Shown here piece by piece: positions 18,887 to 28,255 of a DNA stretch of 64,000 bases. The notes under the pieces are model-generated. The model worked only from the letters and a program-made list of their open reading frames with translations, made no database searches and had not been told where the DNA came from. Origin of the DNA: Microvirga antarctica (GTDB lineage: Bacteria; Pseudomonadota; Alphaproteobacteria; Rhizobiales; Beijerinckiaceae); the NCBI RefSeq assembly GCF_017921815.1, contig NZ_JAGEMM010000001.1:1364001-1428000 (forward strand), given 5' to 3'. Position numbers and translations under genes: made by a program. Each line of letters starts with the position of its first letter. The stretch's first letter is position 1.

Positions 18887-19287
18887 CGGGCGACCGCCGC
18901 GCTCTGCCGGCCGATCGGTTCCACCGCAACCACCTGAAAGGTGTGTGGTGCGTCGTCCTCATTCTTGATGGTGACGTATTCGCCGCTCGCGAACCGATGC
19001 TGACTGAGGCGATAGCCCGGCTCCTCGTCGCCCGTCCGATCCTGGTCGTAGTCGATCATCCAGGTCGCACCACCCGCGCCGCCAGCGCGGTGGACCAGAA
19101 CACCCTGGCGGGGGGCCTCGTCGTCCCAGAACCGCCGGACGCGGCATTGGCTGCGTTGCGTTGCCCAGCTCTCCTGATCGAGCAGCCCGGCCCCGTCGAG
19201 GGGCGCGGTGATCTCGTAGCCGCGATGCGCGCTCCCCTCAGGGAAATCCTTGCTGCGGGCCAGGTGGAGCGTGATGTGATAGAGCAC
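18883..19287 (-). CDS. Conserved-looking hypothetical protein, first gene of the cytochrome operon
   Basis: A 134-residue protein I do not recognise. It begins MLYHITLHLARSKDFPEGS and has no signal peptide or membrane segment. The last third (EYVTIKNEDDAPHTFQVVAVEPI) has the look of a beta-strand-rich fold. It is translationally coupled to the small cytochrome c and is preceded, about 78 bases upstream, by a perfect FNR/FixK palindrome, so it is expected to be made under low oxygen. Function unknown. Confidence 0.75.
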   Translation of the reverse strand: MLYHITLHLARSKDFPEGSAHRGYEITAPLDGAGLLDQESWATQRSQCRVRRFWDDEAPRQGVLVHRAGGAGGATWMIDYDQDRTGDEEPGYRLSQHRFASGEYVTIKNEDDAPHTFQVVAVEPIGRQSAAVAR

Positions 19288-19358
19288 GGTATTCTCCCGA
19301 ATTCAGCCGATCATGGGCTCTCAGGACACCATCCTGGCCCATTGCGCGGCTCGTCGCC

Positions 19359-19372
19359 TTGATCGCGATCAA
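19359..19372 (-). promoter_or_regulatory. Perfect FNR/FixK box upstream of the cytochrome operon
   Basis: TTGATCGCGATCAA is an exact match to TTGAT-N4-ATCAA, and the whole 14-mer is palindromic. It is centred about 78 bases upstream of the unknown gene ending at 18883 and lies just beyond the 3' end of the NRAMP-like gene, so it should control the minus-strand cytochrome operon. Confidence 0.8.
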
Positions 19373-19407
19373 TCCCGCTGGGCTTGCGGCGGCATCCGCG
19401 CGCAGTA

Positions 19408-20763
19408 TCAGGACAGGACAAAAAATCCGAGGGTCACGATGGCCATGACGCAGGTGGCAAGCCAGCCGCCCACGAGAGCCGGACGCGACAGGGTGAGACG
19501 CCCCATGATGCGGGGGTTCATGCCGATCACCATCATGACCGCCATAAGCGGCGCGGCCAGAACGCCGTTGACCACCGCGCTCCAGTACAGGGCCTTGATC
19601 GGGTCGAATCCCAAGAGGTTGAGGGCGACGCCCCCGAGGGTGGCGACCGCAATGGTCGCATAGAACGCCTTCGCCTCTCGCGGGCGACGGTTGAGACCCT
19701 CTGTCCAGCGAAAGGTCTCGCTCACCGCGTAGGCGGCCGATCCGGCAAGAACAGGGACCGCCAGCATGCCGGTGCCGATGATCCCGGCCGAGAAGAGGGC
19801 GAAGCTGAACTCGCCGGCGACCGGTCGCAGGGCTTCTGCCGCCTGTGCGGAGGTCTGGATATCCGTGACGCCATTGGCGTTCAGCGTGGCGGCCGTGGCG
19901 AGGATGATGGACAGGGCGATGAGATTGGAAAAACCCATGCCGGTGATCGTGTCGAGGCGGATCCGGGACAGTTCCGGCCCGGCATCCCGCGGGGTGATGC
20001 AGAGCGGCTTCACGTGCCGCCTGTGCTGCTCCTCGACCTCTTGCCCGGCCTGCCAGAAAAACAGATACGGGCTGATCGTCGTGCCGAGAACGGCGACCAT
20101 CGCCATCGCATGCGGTCCATCCAGAACGAACTGCGGCACCAGCGTGCTGAACAGCGCCTCGCCCCAGGGCACGTGGACAGAGAAGACCACCGCCACATAG
20201 GCAAACAACGACAGGGTCGTCCATTTCAGCACCGCGGCGTAGCGATCGTAGCTCATGAAGGTTTCGAGCAGGATGCACACGATCCCGAACAGCACCGTGT
20301 AGACAAGCGGCGGCCCGCCGATCAGCAAGCCCAGCGCCGCGCCCATGGCGCCCAGATCTGCGCCGAGATTGATGACATTGGCGACAAGAAGCAGCAGCAC
20401 GACCGAGCGCAGCAGCCACGGATTGTAGTGCCGACGGAGGTTCTGCGCGATGCCGTAGCCGGTAACGCGGCCAATGCGCGCGCTCACCGCCTGGATCACC
20501 GTCATCAGGGGAAAGCTGAACAGCATCGTCCAGGCGAGACCATAGCCGAATTGCGCGCCGACCTGACTGTAGGTCGCAATCCCGCTGGGGTCGTCGTCGG
20601 CGGCCCCCGTCACCAAGCCGGGGCCAAGCGTTCTCAGAAAGCCGAGCGCCCCCCATTTGCGTCGGGGCCGCTCGGTTGGTGGCGTCCCGGCTTCAGACGG
20701 CTCGACCATGATACTCTCGTTCGCAGCGGTGGCCGATGATGCGGCACCTTGCGCCCATCTCAT
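19408..20763 (-). CDS. NRAMP-family divalent metal transporter, atypical motif clade
   Basis: A 451-residue inner-membrane protein with about eleven hydrophobic helices and the NRAMP start GPGLVTGAADDDPSGIATYSQ. Canonical Mn/Fe NRAMPs carry DPGN in helix 1 and a Met-Pro-His type motif in helix 6; here the first reads D58-P-S-G-I and helix 6 reads TISPYLFFWQA. The Asp is retained but other metal ligands differ, so the substrate may not be manganese. Start ATG 20763 overlaps the upstream ATPase stop (ATGA), so the two are coupled. An open frame extends further upstream but lies over the ATPase gene. Confidence 0.82.
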   Translation of the reverse strand: MRWAQGAASSATAANESIMVEPSEAGTPPTERPRRKWGALGFLRTLGPGLVTGAADDDPSGIATYSQVGAQFGYGLAWTMLFSFPLMTVIQAVSARIGRVTGYGIAQNLRRHYNPWLLRSVVLLLLVANVINLGADLGAMGAALGLLIGGPPLVYTVLFGIVCILLETFMSYDRYAAVLKWTTLSLFAYVAVVFSVHVPWGEALFSTLVPQFVLDGPHAMAMVAVLGTTISPYLFFWQAGQEVEEQHRRHVKPLCITPRDAGPELSRIRLDTITGMGFSNLIALSIILATAATLNANGVTDIQTSAQAAEALRPVAGEFSFALFSAGIIGTGMLAVPVLAGSAAYAVSETFRWTEGLNRRPREAKAFYATIAVATLGGVALNLLGFDPIKALYWSAVVNGVLAAPLMAVMMVIGMNPRIMGRLTLSRPALVGGWLATCVMAIVTLGFFVLS

Positions 20764-22685
20764 GTCAAGGCCTCTGCCGGCGTCCCCAGCGCCCGAAGGG
20801 CATTGAGGATCACCGCGACGTCGATCACCTCCTGGATCAACGCTCCCTGAACGGGCGTCAGATAGCCAAGCGCGGCCACGATCATACCGATGACCGACAG
20901 GCCGATTCCCGCATAGACGCTCTGCAGCGCAATCCGCTTCGACCACCGCGCGGCCTCGATCGCCGGGACGATTTTTCCCAATTGATCGACCAGCAGGACC
21001 ACGTCTGCAGCCTCCGCGGAGGCAGCGGCTCCCTTGGCGCCCATGGCGACGCCCAGATCGGCAGCAGCGAGCGCGGGAGCATCGTTGACGCCGTCGCCGA
21101 TCATCATCACAGGCCCGAAGCGGCGCTCCTGCGCGACAATCTCTGTCTTCTGCCCGGGACTGAGATCGGCACAGACGGCGTCGAGATGAAGATCGGCCGT
21201 CACCGCCTCGGCGACGTCCCTGCGGTCACCCGTCGCCAGAGCGATCCGGGCGATCCCCAATGCGCGGAGCTTGCCGATGACCTGTGCGGCATCGGTCCGC
21301 AGACTGTCGGCCAGGATCAGAAACCCCGCGAAGACGCCATCCACCGCCACCGAGACCACCACTGAGCCAGCTGGAAAATCGCCCCTCGCCAGGACGGCGT
21401 CGCCATCCGAGATCATTTTGTCGACATAGCGGATGCCGCCCACAACAACCTTTTGGCCGTCGACGATGCCGGACACGCCTTCGCCAGGCTCCTCCGCCAG
21501 AGAGGTGGGAAGCTGAAGTGGCAGGCGCCGCTCCTTCGCATCGGCCACAAGCGCCTGCGCGATGACGTGTTTGGACGCCTGATCGAGAGAGGCCGCAAGT
21601 TGCAGCAAGCGGTCGGGCGATGTTCCGGCAGTCGGACGAATGTCGACCACCCGCGCCTGTCCGTTCGTCAGCGTGCCCGTCTTGTCGAGGACGAGCACCC
21701 GGACCCTGGCGAGCGTCTCGAGGGCCTTGCCACCCTTGACCAGAACACCAACCTTCGCGGCCCGCGACACGCCTGACACGATGGCAACCGGAACCGCCAG
21801 GATCAGCGGACAGGGGGTCGCGATCACGAGCACCGCCAGCGCGCGGATCGGATCGCCCGTCCACAGCCACGCGCCGCCCGCCAGCAGGATGGTCCATGCC
21901 AGGAACACCATGCCGAACCGGTCGGCAAGGCGGGCCATGGGTGCCTTGGATCGTTGCGCCGCTTCGATGAGGCGGACGATGCCCGCATAGGTGCTTTCAG
22001 CGGCTCTGTGTGTCGCCACGAGATCAAAGGCATCGCCCACATTGGTCACGCCGCTCATGACCGGTTCGCCCACATTCTTCTGCACCGGCAGTGATTCCCC
22101 GGTGAGGGCCGATTGATCGAGCACCGCAAGCGCGGTCCCCACAGTGCCGTCTACCGGCACCACGTCACCCTGTCGCACCAGCAGGCGATCCTGCGGTCTG
22201 ACCAAATCGAGCGCGATCTCGTCAAGCTGACCGTCCCGATAACGCAGTGTCGTGCGCGGCAGGCGGGACAGGAGCGCCGTCATTGCCCGATTGGCGCGAC
22301 GCTCAGCGAAATTCTCGAGGTTCTGCCCACCGGCATACATGAGAGCCACGACCACGGCAGCGAGATTCTCGCCGAAAACCAGCGCGGCGGTCATGGACAG
22401 GGCGGCGACGATATCGAGCCCGACTTCGCCCCGCCGGAGACTCGCGACGATGTCCACCAAAAGAGCAAGAAGCACGGGGATACAGGCCGCACCCCAAAAG
22501 GTCGCGGCCCAGGGCGTGTATCCGGAAAGACGAGCCGCAAACCCAAGCGCCAAGCCGACAGCCGGCAGAATCACCAGCACCGGTCGGATGATCCGCTGAA
22601 GGTCGCCGAAAGAACGACCGCTCGCGGGAGCTGGCGGCTGTTGTGGCGCAAGGCTCACGACGGCCGATTTCTCAAGCGCTGGCAT
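20760..22685 (-). CDS. Heavy-metal (CPx-type) P-type ATPase with a CPL motif
   Basis: A 641-residue P1B-like ATPase without an N-terminal metal-binding domain. Visible are the TGES actuator loop (near 195), the transmembrane motif ATPCPL (C292-P293-L294), the phosphorylation site DKTGT (Asp334), ATGDRRD and the hinge GDGVNDAPAL. Two signature positions differ from common Cu/Zn pumps: CPC/CPH/SPC is replaced by CPL, and the nucleotide-domain HP dipeptide reads H373-V. It probably exports a divalent metal, but ion specificity cannot be assigned. It is coupled to the NRAMP-like gene and lies downstream of the alcohol dehydrogenase gene. Confidence 0.85.
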   Translation of the reverse strand: MPALEKSAVVSLAPQQPPAPASGRSFGDLQRIIRPVLVILPAVGLALGFAARLSGYTPWAATFWGAACIPVLLALLVDIVASLRRGEVGLDIVAALSMTAALVFGENLAAVVVALMYAGGQNLENFAERRANRAMTALLSRLPRTTLRYRDGQLDEIALDLVRPQDRLLVRQGDVVPVDGTVGTALAVLDQSALTGESLPVQKNVGEPVMSGVTNVGDAFDLVATHRAAESTYAGIVRLIEAAQRSKAPMARLADRFGMVFLAWTILLAGGAWLWTGDPIRALAVLVIATPCPLILAVPVAIVSGVSRAAKVGVLVKGGKALETLARVRVLVLDKTGTLTNGQARVVDIRPTAGTSPDRLLQLAASLDQASKHVIAQALVADAKERRLPLQLPTSLAEEPGEGVSGIVDGQKVVVGGIRYVDKMISDGDAVLARGDFPAGSVVVSVAVDGVFAGFLILADSLRTDAAQVIGKLRALGIARIALATGDRRDVAEAVTADLHLDAVCADLSPGQKTEIVAQERRFGPVMMIGDGVNDAPALAAADLGVAMGAKGAAASAEAADVVLLVDQLGKIVPAIEAARWSKRIALQSVYAGIGLSVIGMIVAALGYLTPVQGALIQEVIDVAVILNALRALGTPAEALT

Positions 22686-22766
22686 GGCGGCTCGATCGAG
22701 GCCCGCAGGAGGCGCGAAGGTGGTCCGCCGAGAGCCGTTGCGGAAGAGGGCGTGTGTCGTGTGACG

Positions 22767-23840
22767 TCATGGGGTGATGGCCACCTTCAGGACGCCGTCG
22801 CGTTGGTGGGCGAACAGATCGTAGGCCTCCTCGATCTGATCGAGCTTGAACCGGTGCGTCACGAGCGGCCGCGTATCCACCCGGCCGGACGCGATCACGC
22901 CCATCAGCCGGCGCATCCGCTCTTTTCCACCCGGACATAGCGTGGTGCGGATGGTGTGATCGCCCAGTCCAGCCAGAAATCCGCTCACTGGAATCGTGAG
23001 ATCCGCCGAGTAGACGCCGAGCGACGAGAGGGTTCCGCCGGGACGCAGCACACGCAGGGCAGCCTCAAACGTTCGCTGCTGCCCCAGCGCCTCGACGGCG
23101 ACGTCCACCCCGCGCCCGTCCGTCAGCCGCATGATCTCCTCGACCGGATCGACCTTCGTGAAGTCGACAACCTCATCGGCCCCCATCCGCCGTGAGATTT
23201 CCATCCGGGCCGGAACGCTCTCGACTGCAATGATCCTTGTTGCCCCCATCAACCGCGCACCCGCAGTGGCGCAAAGGCCGATGGGACCCTGGGCGAAGAC
23301 CGCAACCGTATCGCCGATCCGGACGCGTCCGCTCTCGGGGCCGGAAAACCCCGTCGACAAGATGTCGGGACACATGAGCACCTGCTCGTCGGACAGCCCC
23401 TCCGGCACGGCACAGAGATTGGTCATCGCGTCCGGGACGACGAGATATTCCGCCTGCGCGCCGTCGATGGTGTTGCCGAAGCGCCAGCCGCCCAGAGGTT
23501 TCCAGCCATGCTTCGTGCCAGCGCCATCCTGCGAATGACAGCCGCAGAGGCAGGCCTCGCTGTAGCCGCTGGGCGTGATCGCGCCTGCAATGACCCTCTG
23601 CCCCTCCCGGTAACCCTGCACCGCCGATCCAAGCTTCTCGATGATTCCAACCGGTTCGTGGCCGATGGTGAGGCCGCGCGCGACCGGATACTCGCCCTTG
23701 AGGATATGAACGTCGGTGCCGCAGATGGTCGTGGTTGTGATGCGGATGAGCGCGTCCAGCGGACCCACATCCGGAATGGGCTTTTCATCAAGGACGATCC
23801 GGCCCGGCTCGACGAAAATCGCCACTTTCATTTTGGGCAT
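22767..23840 (-). CDS. Zinc-dependent alcohol dehydrogenase (MDR family)
   Basis: A 357-residue medium-chain dehydrogenase. Catalytic zinc ligands are in ICGTDVHILKG and IGHEPVG. A short Cys-rich lobe (CLCGCHSQDG, about 97-106) stands where structural zinc sits in the family, but with compressed spacing. The nucleotide-binding region is FAQGPIGLCATAGARLMG. The overall pattern resembles secondary-alcohol or isopropanol-type dehydrogenases; the substrate is not known. It stands between hemN and the metal ATPase, 81 bases from the latter, suggesting a hypoxia-linked operon, though no FNR box is seen in the 104 bases upstream. Confidence 0.87.
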   Translation of the reverse strand: MPKMKVAIFVEPGRIVLDEKPIPDVGPLDALIRITTTTICGTDVHILKGEYPVARGLTIGHEPVGIIEKLGSAVQGYREGQRVIAGAITPSGYSEACLCGCHSQDGAGTKHGWKPLGGWRFGNTIDGAQAEYLVVPDAMTNLCAVPEGLSDEQVLMCPDILSTGFSGPESGRVRIGDTVAVFAQGPIGLCATAGARLMGATRIIAVESVPARMEISRRMGADEVVDFTKVDPVEEIMRLTDGRGVDVAVEALGQQRTFEAALRVLRPGGTLSSLGVYSADLTIPVSGFLAGLGDHTIRTTLCPGGKERMRRLMGVIASGRVDTRPLVTHRFKLDQIEEAYDLFAHQRDGVLKVAITP

Positions 23841-23944
23841 GGTTGTCTCCAGAAGTCATGTGCCGTTGCGGTGCGATCCCGCGCTGGCGTTGATTCCCAC
23901 CGCACCCCAACGGCGCCGGCAGCAGTATAATCACGGGCGTGAGC

Positions 23945-25288
23945 CTACACGGCGCGGCTGAAACCCGCGGTTCCATCCGGCCGGTAGCCATCGAAGACCG
24001 ATGCGGCGACGCGTACGACGGGCCTGCCAGACGCGGTCATCCGCACCACGTTGTGGTCGATCGTCAGAAGACCGTCGGCTGCAAGCGGCCGCAGCAGGGC
24101 AAGCTCGTCGGCGAAATCGTCGTCCGCACCCATCTCGTTGAGGTCCACGGCGAAATTGCACATGAGGGCTTCGATGATCCGTGCCCGCGCCCGGTCGACG
24201 TCCGACAGCCGGCAGCCGCGCGCGGAGCCAAGCCGTCCTTCCTCGATGCGCCGACGATAGGCTCCCACATCCGCAAGGTTTTGCACGTAGCCGTCGGGAA
24301 AGCGGGAGATCGACGACGCGCCGAAACCCAGCAGGATCGTGCTGTCGTCATCGGTGTAGCCCTGAAAGTTGCGGTGCAGCCTGCCGTGCGAGGCCGCCAG
24401 GGCGAGCGGATCGTCAGGCTTTGCAAAATGATCGATGCCGATGGGCACGTAGCCCTGGGCCGCAAAGGCGCGCGCCACCGTCTCGGCCTGCTCAAACCGC
24501 TCTGCTGCTCCCGGCAACGTGGCGTCGTCGATGAGGCGTTGATTGGCCTTGCGCTGTGGCAGATGGGCATAGCCGTAACAGGCGATCCGATCGGGCGCGA
24601 GCGCACCGACGACGGCGCATGTCTCCCGCAGGGTTGCACTGGTCTGATGGGGAAGACCGAAGATCAGATCCACATTGAGTTTCTCGATGCCGGCCTTGCG
24701 CAGATGAGAGATGGCGGCCTCAACCACGCCGACGGGCTGAATTCGTCCGATGGCTTCCTGCACCCGTGGATCGAGATCCTGCACACCGAGACTGACCCGG
24801 TTGACTCCCATCGCGACAAGCCGCGCCGCAAGGGCCGCGTCCACCTGCCGGGGATCAAGCTCGATCGCGTGCTCGAACCCATCCTCGAACAGAAAGCCGC
24901 GCGAGAGTGCGGCAAGGACCGACGCCAGCCCGTCGGCGCCCAGAATGCTGGGCGTGCCGCCGCCCCAATGAAGGTGGGCAATACGGAGCGGAGAGGTCAC
25001 TTGCGCTGCGACAAGGGCGATCTCGGCCTCAAGCGTCTCGCGGTAGGCCGCGATGACGTCTGCCCTGCGGGCGACCTTGGCATGACAGCCGCAATAAAAG
25101 CAGAGGTCGCGGCAATACGGGACGTGGAGGTAGACGGAGACGCTCTCGTCTCCGTCGAGATGACGCAGCCAGCGCGCGTGATCGACCGTTGTGACCGCAT
25201 CGGTGAATTCCGCCGCCGTCGGATAGGACGTGTAGCGCGGAACCTGCACGGATGCATAACGCAGGGCTACCTCATCGCCCATGGCCAC
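23945..25288 (-). CDS. hemN: Oxygen-independent coproporphyrinogen III oxidase
   Basis: A radical-SAM enzyme of about 447 residues that decarboxylates coproporphyrinogen III to protoporphyrinogen IX without O2, for heme synthesis in low oxygen. It shows VPRYTSYPTAAEF at the start, the 4Fe-4S motif CRDLCFYCGC (the extra Cys is typical of true HemN rather than HemW), GGGTPSIL, and the C-terminal HemN extension. The start is a GTG at 25288 or ATG at 25282; either overlaps the end of cydX, so it is translationally tied to the cytochrome bd operon. Confidence 0.93.
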   Translation of the reverse strand: MAMGDEVALRYASVQVPRYTSYPTAAEFTDAVTTVDHARWLRHLDGDESVSVYLHVPYCRDLCFYCGCHAKVARRADVIAAYRETLEAEIALVAAQVTSPLRIAHLHWGGGTPSILGADGLASVLAALSRGFLFEDGFEHAIELDPRQVDAALAARLVAMGVNRVSLGVQDLDPRVQEAIGRIQPVGVVEAAISHLRKAGIEKLNVDLIFGLPHQTSATLRETCAVVGALAPDRIACYGYAHLPQRKANQRLIDDATLPGAAERFEQAETVARAFAAQGYVPIGIDHFAKPDDPLALAASHGRLHRNFQGYTDDDSTILLGFGASSISRFPDGYVQNLADVGAYRRRIEEGRLGSARGCRLSDVDRARARIIEALMCNFAVDLNEMGADDDFADELALLRPLAADGLLTIDHNVVRMTASGRPVVRVAASVFDGYRPDGTAGFSRAV

Positions 25289-25415
25289 GGGCCCCAGGCC
25301 CGTCCGTGCTGACGAGGGCCAGACGACGGTCCTCGCGCATCTCGAACCACATGGCGTTGAGAATGGCGAAGGTGCAGGCCAGGCCGAGGCCGAGGATCCA
25401 GGAGAAATACCACAT
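25272..25415 (-). CDS. cydX: Cytochrome bd oxidase small subunit CydX
   Basis: A 47-residue protein starting MWYFSWILGLGLACTFAIL and continuing NAMWFEMRED, the hallmark of the CydX/YbgT family. One transmembrane helix with the conserved W-Y-F-x-W start and a Glu at its end stabilises the heme groups of cytochrome bd in the inner membrane. It starts 15 bases after cydB and ends inside the hemN start. Short genes like this are easily missed. Confidence 0.9.
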   Translation of the reverse strand: MWYFSWILGLGLACTFAILNAMWFEMREDRRLALVSTDGPGARGHGR

Positions 25416-25430
25416 GGCGTTCAGTTCCTC

Positions 25431-26579
25431 TCAATAGGCGTTGGGGTTGCGGCCGATTGACGTGGCCGTCACGGTGCCGCGCATGACGCGAAACACCCAT
25501 GCGGTGTAGATCAGCACCAGAGGCAGGAAGATCACGGTCGCAAGGAGCATGACGAACAGGGTCAGGTGGCTCGACGAGGCGTCCCACACGGTCAGGCTGA
25601 CAGCCGGATTGAGGGAGCTCGGCAGCAGGAACGGGAAGATCGCAAGGCCGACGGTGGAAATGATGCCGACGATCGTCAGCGTGGTGCCGAGAAGCGTCCG
25701 CTTCCACGCACGTGCGCCGAACCCGACATAAGCCAGCAGAGTACCGGCCACTCCCAGCGCGGGCGCGATCATCGTCCACGGATGGAGGCCGTAATTGGCA
25801 AGCCAGCCACCGGCCTGAAGTGCCACGGTCTTGCCCAGCGGGTTGGACGGGCCGGCCATGTTCTGCACGCTCGTCACCACATAGCCATCGAGGCCGACGG
25901 CAACCCAGAGTCCTGCGAGGAGAAAAAGGACGAGGGTCGCGAGCGCCGCCTGGCGTCCGTAGCGCCACGCCCGTTCTGCAACGTCGCCTTCCGTGCGCGC
26001 TGCGATGACGGCAGCGCCGTGCGAGACCAGCATCGCGACGCTCAGCAAGCCCGACAGAAGGGCAAACGGACGCAGCAGACCGAAGAAGTTGCCCGCATAG
26101 GATATCCGCATGGTGGCATCGAGGCCGAACGGCACACCCAGCAGGACGTTGCCGACCGCCACGCCGAAGATCAGCGCGGGGACGAAACCGCCGACGAAGA
26201 GCGCCCAGTCCCAGGTGGCGCGCCAGCGCGCATCCTTGATCTTGCCGCGAAACTTGAAGCCGACGGGCCGCAGGATCAGGGCCAGCAGGATCGTGATCAT
26301 GGCGAGGTAAAAGCCCGAGAACGACACCGCATAGAGCGCCGGCCAGGCGGCAAAGATCGCGCCGCCGCCGAGGATCAGCCAGACCTGGTTGCCCTCCCAG
26401 GTCGGGCCGATGAGGTTGATGAGAATCCGGCGCTCCGGGTCGGTCCGGGCGACGAACGGCAACAACGTGCCGACGCCGAGATCGTAGCCGTCCATGATCG
26501 CGAAGCCGATCAGGAGAACGCCCAGGAGAAGCCACCAGATGAGGCGGAGGATCTCGTAGTCGAGAGGGATCGTGTTCAT
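25431..26579 (-). CDS. cydB: Cytochrome bd ubiquinol oxidase subunit II
   Basis: A 382-residue integral membrane subunit (E. coli CydB is 379) with about nine helices. Conserved segments include the start IPLDYEILRLIWWLLLGVLL, AIMDGYDLGVGTLLPF, and ending RVMRGTVTATSIGRN. It forms the core of the high-affinity quinol oxidase with CydA. It lies between cydA (18 bases upstream) and cydX. Confidence 0.95.
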   Translation of the reverse strand: MNTIPLDYEILRLIWWLLLGVLLIGFAIMDGYDLGVGTLLPFVARTDPERRILINLIGPTWEGNQVWLILGGGAIFAAWPALYAVSFSGFYLAMITILLALILRPVGFKFRGKIKDARWRATWDWALFVGGFVPALIFGVAVGNVLLGVPFGLDATMRISYAGNFFGLLRPFALLSGLLSVAMLVSHGAAVIAARTEGDVAERAWRYGRQAALATLVLFLLAGLWVAVGLDGYVVTSVQNMAGPSNPLGKTVALQAGGWLANYGLHPWTMIAPALGVAGTLLAYVGFGARAWKRTLLGTTLTIVGIISTVGLAIFPFLLPSSLNPAVSLTVWDASSSHLTLFVMLLATVIFLPLVLIYTAWVFRVMRGTVTATSIGRNPNAY

Positions 26580-26597
26580 GATGTCGTGTTTCCGGGC

Positions 26598-28181
26598 TCA
26601 GCGTTCGGGATGGGCGGCGGCAAGTTCGGGCAGATGGCGCGCGCCAGCCGCGCCTTCGATGAGCGTGTCCGCCATGTCGGGACCGGTCTTGATGGTCTTG
26701 ACCATCAAGATCACCATCACGACCAGGAGACTGGTGTAGAGCGTGAGGAAGAATCCAAGGCTGATGGAGAGATCCGTGAGCGTCAGGCCGGAGGCCGCGT
26801 AGAAGGTTGGCAGCACCCCTTCGATGGCCCAGGGCTGGCGCCCATATTCGGCAACAAGCCAGCCGGCCTCGATGGCGATCCACGGCACCGGAAGGCTCCA
26901 GAACGCGATTTTCAGAAGAGTCCTGTTGTCGCCGAGCCTGTGACGCGTGCTGAGATAGAACGCCGTTGCGAAGAAGACGATCATGTAAAGGCCGAGGCCG
27001 ACCATGATGCGGAAGCTCCAGAAGAGCGACGCCACATCCGGGATCGTGTCGAGCGCCGCCTTGCGCACATCCTCGGGCGTTGCCGCCTGGACGTCATCAC
27101 GATAGCGCTTGAGCAGCAGCGCATATCCGAGATCGGGCCACGACTTCGCAAAGGCCGCGCGCGCCACCTCATCCTTGGGATCCTTGCGGATCGCGTCGAG
27201 TTGGCCGGAGGCCACAACGCCATTGCGGATGCGGGTTTCCGCATGTTCGACGAGAGGCCAGATGCCCGGAACCTCGGTGTTCAGGCTGCGGGTCGTCACA
27301 AGGCCGAGCACCCAGGGAATCTTGACCTCGAACCGGTTGCCATCGCGTCCGGGCAGCGCAAACAGCGTCAGGCCGGCGGGCGCAGGTTCCGTCTCCCACA
27401 TGGCCTCGATGGCGGCGATCTTCATCTTCTGATGTTCCGTCGCCACATAGCCGCTCTCGTCGCCCAGCACGACCACCGACAGGGCAGCGGCCAATCCGAA
27501 GCTGGCTGCCACCGCCATCGACCGTTTCGCCAGCGCCACATGGCGTCCCCGCAACAGGTAGAAGGCGCTGATCGCCATGACAAACATGGCGCCCGTGGTG
27601 TAGCCGGCGCTGACGGTATGGACGAATTTCGCCTGTGCGACCGGGTTGAAGAGCACCGCCATGAAGTCGGTAACCTCCATCCGCATCGTGTCCGGGTTGA
27701 AGGTCGACCCGACGGGGTTTTGCATCCAGCCGTTGGCGATCAGGATCCACAGGGCCGAGAAGTTCGCGCCGAGCGCAACGAGCCAGGTGACGGCGAGGTG
27801 GGAGACCTTCGACAACCGGTCCCAGCCGAAGAAGAACAGGCCGATGAAGGTCGCCTCGAGGAAGAACGCCATGAGGCCTTCAATGGCCAGAGGCGCGCCA
27901 AAGACATCGCCCACATAATGGCTGTAATAGCTCCAGTTCATGCCGAACTGGAATTCCATCACGATGCCGGTGGCCACGCCCATCGCGAAGTTGATGCCGA
28001 ACAACGTGCCCCAGAACAAAGTCATCCGCCGCCAGATCTCGCGACCGGTCATGACGTAGACGCTTTCCATGATCGCCATGAGCAGGGACAGACCGAGCGT
28101 CAGCGGCACGAAGAGGAAATGGTACATCGCTGTCGCGGCGAATTGCAGCCGCGACAAGTCGACAACGGTATAATCGATCAT
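26598..28181 (-). CDS. cydA: Cytochrome bd ubiquinol oxidase subunit I
   Basis: A 527-residue membrane subunit carrying the hemes (b558, b595, d) and the quinol site. Its N-terminus shows LSRLQFAATAMYHFLFVPLT, with His21 in the place of the E. coli heme ligand His19, then GREIWRRMTLFWGTLFGINFAMG. The length (E. coli 522) and the presence of cydX point to a bd-I type oxidase with high O2 affinity. A perfect FNR box is centred about 81 bases upstream of its start and shared with divergent cydD. Confidence 0.96.
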   Translation of the reverse strand: MIDYTVVDLSRLQFAATAMYHFLFVPLTLGLSLLMAIMESVYVMTGREIWRRMTLFWGTLFGINFAMGVATGIVMEFQFGMNWSYYSHYVGDVFGAPLAIEGLMAFFLEATFIGLFFFGWDRLSKVSHLAVTWLVALGANFSALWILIANGWMQNPVGSTFNPDTMRMEVTDFMAVLFNPVAQAKFVHTVSAGYTTGAMFVMAISAFYLLRGRHVALAKRSMAVAASFGLAAALSVVVLGDESGYVATEHQKMKIAAIEAMWETEPAPAGLTLFALPGRDGNRFEVKIPWVLGLVTTRSLNTEVPGIWPLVEHAETRIRNGVVASGQLDAIRKDPKDEVARAAFAKSWPDLGYALLLKRYRDDVQAATPEDVRKAALDTIPDVASLFWSFRIMVGLGLYMIVFFATAFYLSTRHRLGDNRTLLKIAFWSLPVPWIAIEAGWLVAEYGRQPWAIEGVLPTFYAASGLTLTDLSISLGFFLTLYTSLLVVMVILMVKTIKTGPDMADTLIEGAAGARHLPELAAAHPER

Positions 28182-28255
28182 GCCTGTCTAACCTGCTCTG
28201 ACACCGGCCAACCGCCGGACCCGTTGACGGTTACGCTGCAGCCCGAGAGGCGGCA

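Noticed and set aside
20760..20946. N-terminal extension of the NRAMP-like gene
   Set aside because: The extension overlaps the ATPase gene on the same strand; the ATGA overlap at 20760-20763 gives a natural start.
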